Assembly: GCA_013360825.1 (NCBI GenBank)
Contig: JABWAY010000042.1
Coordinates: forward strand, 1-17,652
Length of the DNA stretch: 17,652 bases
Source of the DNA: Candidatus Brocadiia bacterium
GTDB taxonomy: Bacteria > Planctomycetota > MHYJ01 > WSZJ01
Direction: 5' to 3'
The notes beneath the pieces are model-generated. The model did not search any database. It saw only the letters and a list, made by a program, of their open reading frames with translations, and was not told the DNA's origin. The first letter of the stretch is position 1. Every line of letters begins with the position of its first letter. Positions 14,771 to 17,652 of the stretch are shown one piece after another. A program made the translations under genes and the position numbers.

Positions 14771-15206
14771 CGACCGGCCCGGGGTCCGTGTCCGGGGCGG
14801 CTCTGCGCCCGCGGCCGCGGCGGGCCGGTCTGGCCGGCGGGGCCGGCAGGCGGGAGCGCCGGAGACGGTCCACGCGCTCGACGATTTCGGCGAGTTCCCG
14901 CCGGACCCCGTCCGGGACGCTGAACCTGAGTCCGGCGACGGGGAGTCCGTGCTCCTCGCAGGCATTGACGACCGCGGCGGGGATTTCGAGTTTTCCGCTC
15001 GGACCCGGGATCCGGAGGGTGGCCTCGGCGCCGAGGAGGAGCGGGAAGCGGAGCTGGACCTTCGCGCCGTCCTCGGAGAGGTCGAGGACCTCGACGATCT
15101 GGGTGCGCCAGCCGCGACGGTTGAGGAGGGCGGAGAAGAGGACATGGACGCGCGGTGAGGAGCGTCGTTCGCCGTCCTGGTGTCGTCTCGTGGTGTTTCC
15201 CGGCAT
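14766..15206 (-). CDS. PilZ-domain protein, likely c-di-GMP receptor
   Basis: A 146-residue protein from ATG 15206. Residues about 13–110 form a PilZ domain with the two binding motifs of c-di-GMP receptors: R-x3-R (R15-SSP-R19) and D-x-S-x2-G (D42, S44, G47). They are followed by beta-strands up to VRRELAEIVERV. The last ~30 residues are Pro/Arg-rich and probably disordered. No output domain is fused, so it would act by protein–protein contact; the following MshEN-like protein is an obvious candidate partner. The promoter carries an extended -10 (TGGTATAAC), nine bases before the start codon. The divergent phosphatase gene begins 115 bases away. Confidence 0.88.
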   Translation of the reverse strand: MPGNTTRRHQDGERRSSPRVHVLFSALLNRRGWRTQIVEVLDLSEDGAKVQLRFPLLLGAEATLRIPGPSGKLEIPAAVVNACEEHGLPVAGLRFSVPDGVRRELAEIVERVDRLRRSRLPAPPARPARRGRGRRAAPDTDPGPVV

Positions 15207-15215
15207 CGGGCGGGC

Positions 15216-15224
15216 GTTATACCA
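15216..15224 (-). promoter_or_regulatory. extended -10 element of the PilZ gene
   Basis: The minus strand reads TGG TATAAC at 15224–15216, a TGn-extended -10. It ends nine bases before ATG 15206, with no Shine–Dalgarno in between. Confidence 0.5.
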
Positions 15225-15307
15225 TGCCCGCGGGGAACTCGCACGGGGCGCGGACGGGGCTCCCGGCCGAGCCCGGATTTTGCCGGGCGCGGCGGACGCG
15301 GCTCCCA

Positions 15308-15313
15308 TACAAT
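15308..15313 (+). promoter_or_regulatory. -10 element TACAAT of the phosphatase operon
   Basis: TACAAT ends eight bases before GTG 15322, with only GC-rich non-purine sequence in between and no ribosome binding site. This gives a leaderless-type start for the first gene of the partner-switching operon. It lies about 84 bases from the divergent PilZ -10. Confidence 0.5.
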
Positions 15314-15321
15314 CGGCGCCC

Positions 15322-16605
15322 GTGACGACCCCGCCCCGCGTCCTGGCCGAAGTCGATCCGACCCAGAAGGTCCGGGATCTGGAGACGATCCTGGACGTCA
15401 CGCGGAAGCTGTCGCAGGTCCGGGACACGGACGAGCTGCTGGGGATCATCCTGAGCGAGACGGTGAGGGTGATGAACGCGGACCGGGCGTCGCTGTTCCT
15501 GGTGGACCGGGCGGCGCAGGAACTGGTCTCCCGGATCGCGCAGAAGGCCGGGACGACGACGTTCCGGTTCCCGATCGGACGGGGGATCGCCGGGCATGTC
15601 GCCGCGACCGGCGAGATCGTCAACATCGCGGACGCATACGCGGACGCGCGCTTCAATCCCGACTTCGACCGCCAGACCGGGTACCGGACGAAGACGATCC
15701 TCTGCGCCCCGCTCCTGACGAAGGACCAGGAGACGATCGGGGTCCTGCAGGTGATCAACAAGAAGAACGGGGATTTCAGCCCGTACGACGAGTCGTTCCT
15801 GCTCGCGTTCGGGGCGCAGTGCGCGATGGCGCTCGAGAATGCGCGCCTCCTCCGGGAGTATGTCGAGCAGCAGAAGGTGCGCCAGGCGCTGACGATCGCC
15901 CGCAGCGTGCAGCAGGGACTGCTGCCGAAGGCGCCGCCGAAGGCCGTGGGGTGGGATTTCGGCCAGCTCGCGGTCACCTGCGACGAGACCGGCGGCGATT
16001 ATTTCGACTTCGTCTCCCTGGCCGACGACATCGTCGGGATCGCGATCGGGGACGTCTCCGGCCACGGGATGGGCCCCGCCCTCCTCATGGCGAGCGCCCG
16101 GTCGTTCCTGCGTGCGCTCTCGCGGCAGACCGGCGACCCGTCCCAGATCCTCCCCACCCTGAACGATCTCGTCTCCCGCGACATGGAGGCCGAACGCTTC
16201 ATCACGCTCTTCTACGGCGCGCTCAACCTCGGCACCGGGGCGATGGCGTATTCCAGCGCGGGGCACGACCCGCCGCTGCTGTTTCGTGCGGGGACGGAGC
16301 GCGTCGAGGAGCTCGAGTCCACGGGGCTGCCGCTCGGGATCATGGAGGGGGCGTCGTTCGACCTGGTCCCGGTGCCGCCGATGAAGCCTGGGGACGTGCT
16401 CCTGCTGTCCACGGACGGGGTCTGGGAGGCGATGGACGGGCAGGAGCGCCCCTACGGGCGGGAGCGGCTGGTCGAGCGGGTCCGCGGGTGGGTGGGAAAA
16501 TCGGCGCAGGAGATCGTGGACCTGATTCATGCGGATGTGCTCGCGTTCTGCGGCTCCGCGCCGCAGAGGGACGATTTCACGCTGGTCATCGTGAAGAGGC
16601 TCTGA
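15322..16605 (+). CDS. GAF-domain PP2C/SpoIIE-type phosphatase
   Basis: A 427-residue cytoplasmic protein phosphatase. A GAF sensor domain covers about residues 38–177 (ADRASLFLVD ... GIAGHVAATGE ... LCAPLLTKDQETIGVLQVINKKNG), then a coiled linker (178–200). The SpoIIE/PP2C domain follows at about 205–425, with GGDYFDF (D226), IGDVSGHGMGPAL (D244), SSAGHDPPL, STDGVWE (D365) and RDDFTLVIV (D417/D418), giving the expected metal-binding aspartates. In this family the enzyme dephosphorylates a STAS antagonist after its sensor is triggered. The start is GTG 15322, supported by the -10 just upstream and by codon quality; longer in-frame extensions are antisense to the PilZ gene. Its stop overlaps the next ATG (TGATG). 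Confidence 0.93.
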   Translation: MTTPPRVLAEVDPTQKVRDLETILDVTRKLSQVRDTDELLGIILSETVRVMNADRASLFLVDRAAQELVSRIAQKAGTTTFRFPIGRGIAGHVAATGEIVNIADAYADARFNPDFDRQTGYRTKTILCAPLLTKDQETIGVLQVINKKNGDFSPYDESFLLAFGAQCAMALENARLLREYVEQQKVRQALTIARSVQQGLLPKAPPKAVGWDFGQLAVTCDETGGDYFDFVSLADDIVGIAIGDVSGHGMGPALLMASARSFLRALSRQTGDPSQILPTLNDLVSRDMEAERFITLFYGALNLGTGAMAYSSAGHDPPLLFRAGTERVEELESTGLPLGIMEGASFDLVPVPPMKPGDVLLLSTDGVWEAMDGQERPYGRERLVERVRGWVGKSAQEIVDLIHADVLAFCGSAPQRDDFTLVIVKRL

Positions 16606-17063
16606 TGCCGATCGACTTTCATCATTCGAAGGAACCCCCGCCGCCACTGGGGCGGAAGATCCTGGAAATGGAGATTCCGTCGCAGCTGCCGGACAAGGAC
16701 GTCGTCCTGGACGGGCTGCTGAAGGAGCTGCGGGCGCGGGCGTTTCTGCGGGGGGACGACGAGGAGATGAAGCTGCGCCTGGTGCTGGACGAGGCGCTGG
16801 TGAACGCGATCAAGCACGGGAACAAGTTCAGCGACCGGAAAAAGGTCCGGGGCGGGCTGTACGAGACCGACGCGCAGTGGTCGCTCAAGATCGAGGACGA
16901 GGGCGAGGGGTTCCATCCGACCGACGTGCCGGACCCGGACGATCCGGAGAGCCTGCTGCTGGAGCACGGGCGCGGAATCGTCCTGATGAAGAGCATGATG
17001 GACGACGTGCGGTATTATCTGGGCGGGAGCTGTCTGGTCCTCGTGCGGAAGAAAGGAAACTGA
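16605..17063 (+). CDS. RsbW-type anti-sigma/switch kinase (HATPase)
   Basis: A 152-residue GHKL-fold serine kinase of the RsbW/SpoIIAB group. The N box DEALVNAIKHGN (residues 62–73), G1 box EDEGEGF (97–103) and G2 region LEHGRGIVLMKSMMD (119–133) are all present, so ATP binding is expected. In the family model it phosphorylates the STAS antagonist and binds an output partner, usually a sigma factor, when the antagonist is phosphorylated. The ATG shares a base with the stop of the phosphatase gene (TGATG) and AGAGG lies upstream. No matching sigma-B-like factor is in the window, so the captured partner may be elsewhere or may not be a sigma factor. Confidence 0.92.
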   Translation: MPIDFHHSKEPPPPLGRKILEMEIPSQLPDKDVVLDGLLKELRARAFLRGDDEEMKLRLVLDEALVNAIKHGNKFSDRKKVRGGLYETDAQWSLKIEDEGEGFHPTDVPDPDDPESLLLEHGRGIVLMKSMMDDVRYYLGGSCLVLVRKKGN

Positions 17064-17443
17064 TGTCGGCGAACAAGAGTCGTCTGATGGTGTCGTCGGT
17101 CGGGGGCGTGCAGGCCGTTTATTTCCAGGACGCCCGGATCCTGGACGAGAACACCGTGAAGCAGATCGCGGACGAGCTGATGAAGCTCGTGGAGTCGACG
17201 TTCGGCATCCGGCTGCTGCTGGACTTCTCGAACGTGGAGTATCTTTCGTCCGCGGTTCTGGGAAAGCTGGTCGCGACGCACAAGAAGGTGCAGGAGGGGA
17301 AGGGGACGATGCGGCTGTGCGCGATCAAGCCTTCGATCCGGGAGGTGTTCAAGATCACGAAGCTCGACAAGGTCTTCGAGATCCACGACACGCAGCAGTC
17401 GGCGCTGAACGCGTTTCAGACGAAGAAATTCGGCCTGTTCTAG
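17063..17443 (+). CDS. STAS-domain anti-sigma factor antagonist
   Basis: A 126-residue protein that is all STAS domain: ILDENTVKQIADELMKLV (26–43), then the signature LLLDFSNVEYLSSAVLGKLV (residues 51–70). S62 or S63 sits at the position of the phosphorylated serine of SpoIIAA/RsbV. Known members, when unphosphorylated, bind the switch kinase and free its partner; the phosphatase two genes upstream would reset it. This wording of the STAS domain (SSAVLGKL, FKITKLDKVF) is typical of Planctomycetota. The ATG overlaps the preceding stop (TGATG), with AAGGA before it. Confidence 0.92.
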   Translation: MSANKSRLMVSSVGGVQAVYFQDARILDENTVKQIADELMKLVESTFGIRLLLDFSNVEYLSSAVLGKLVATHKKVQEGKGTMRLCAIKPSIREVFKITKLDKVFEIHDTQQSALNAFQTKKFGLF

Positions 17444-17594
17444 GCCGGGCAGAGCCGATGCCCATTCACTTCATGACCCGGCGGATCCCGGCCGTCCCTG
17501 AGGGAGCGGGAGGGGCGGGGCGCTGGATGTCGCCCGGGCGCCCGGGTGAAGAGGAGGGGGCACGGACCGGGGCCGTGCTTCCCCGGGGCCGGCG
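17444..17594 (+). other. 151-bp gap with two hairpins and a doubtful 46-codon ORF
   Basis: Between the STAS stop and the methyltransferase start there is a perfect palindrome CCCGGGCGCCCGGG (17533–17546) and a second hairpin, CCGGGG/CCCCGG, with an 8-base loop (17567–17586). There is no T run. An ORF from ATG 17458 to TGA 17598 would encode 46 residues and would overlap the next start as ATGA, but its composition is Gly/Arg/Pro-rich and family-less. I do not call it a gene with confidence. Confidence 0.3.
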
Positions 17595-17652
17595 ATGACG
17601 CGCCGCGCGGTGCCGGGTCCGGTCGCGCTGGTCGGCGCCGGGCCGGGAGACC
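17595..17652 (+). CDS. cobA: uroporphyrinogen-III C-methyltransferase, N-terminal fragment
   Basis: Only 19 residues are in the window, from ATG 17595: MTRRAVPGPVALVGAGPGD. The V-x-L-V-G-A-G-P-G-D segment is the first strand and glycine loop of the SAM-dependent tetrapyrrole methyltransferases. The spacing from the start favours uroporphyrinogen-III methyltransferase (SUMT), the first step to sirohaem and cobalamin. CobM/CbiF-type precorrin methylases share this motif, so the exact member is not proved. The gene continues past the window edge. No strong ribosome binding site is seen. Confidence 0.6.
   Translation, partial: MTRRAVPGPVALVGAGPGD

Noticed and set aside
15217..16647. Long minus-strand open frame opposite the phosphatase
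   Set aside because: Codon-complement shadow; the opposite strand has all catalytic motifs of a PP2C phosphatase.
17533..17586. Terminator at the end of the partner-switching operon
   Set aside because: Two GC hairpins exist but neither has a T run, and such palindromes are frequent in this base composition.
17458..17598. A 46-codon ORF between the STAS gene and cobA
   Set aside because: It has an ATGA overlap with cobA, but Gly/Arg/Pro-rich composition, no ribosome binding site, no family and overlap with two hairpins; chance is more likely.

Overview
This is a very GC-rich bacterial window (mostly G/C at third codon positions) carrying about 17 protein genes. I see no tRNA, rRNA, CRISPR array or insertion sequence. 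From about position 1150 onward the gene set suggests Planctomycetota or a related deep-branching phylum: a GAF–SpoIIE phosphatase/RsbW/STAS partner-switching module, HEAT-repeat and DUF2330-type secreted proteins, a futalosine-pathway menaquinone gene, an ECF sigma with a zinc-binding anti-sigma, and a Hanks-type kinase. The phylum call is inference. Positions 1 to about 1145 use a different codon style (CGC, GGC, ACC and GAA rather than CGG, GGG, ACG and GAG) and look gammaproteobacterial, perhaps Xanthomonadales. The switch lies inside trpS, so this edge is either an assembly chimera or an intragenic transfer.

Layout. 1–2183 (minus): lipoprotein, trpS, truncated membrane protein. 2273–3532 (plus): multi-pass membrane protein. 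3606–4856 (minus): PaaA/PaaC-type diiron oxygenase, ended by a textbook terminator. A 205-bp divergent region with two abutting palindromes separates it from 5062–8157 (plus): mqnC, a lipoprotein gene interrupted by an in-frame TGA that is followed by a hairpin, and a DUF2330-like secreted protein. 8161–11333 (minus): a large secreted DUF3352-like protein, then an ECF sigma and zinc anti-sigma pair with overlapping reading frames. 11489–13802 (plus): secreted HEAT-repeat protein and a Ser/Thr kinase with a large N-lobe insertion. 13821–15206 (minus): PilZ protein and a protein with a weak MshEN-like N-terminus. 15322–17443 (plus): GAF–PP2C phosphatase, HATPase anti-sigma kinase and STAS antagonist with overlapping stop/start codons. 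17595–end: start of a uroporphyrinogen-III C-methyltransferase.

How the genes fit together. Roughly 12.4–17.4 kb is signalling: a protein kinase, a c-di-GMP-receptor-like PilZ protein, and a complete phosphatase/switch-kinase/antagonist cassette that would convert a GAF-sensed input into release or capture of a downstream partner. No cognate sigma factor for that cassette lies in the window. The ECF sigma at 8409–8996 has its own zinc anti-sigma and is a separate circuit.

The observations most worth a second look are: (i) the in-frame TGA at 6497–6499 inside an otherwise continuous coding frame, followed at a SECIS-like distance by a G-initiated-loop hairpin; (ii) several starts with a -10-like hexamer 6–9 nt upstream and no Shine–Dalgarno, suggesting leaderless mRNAs; (iii) the codon-usage break inside trpS; (iv) the tandem palindromes between the diiron oxygenase and mqnC; and (v) the kinase insertion.
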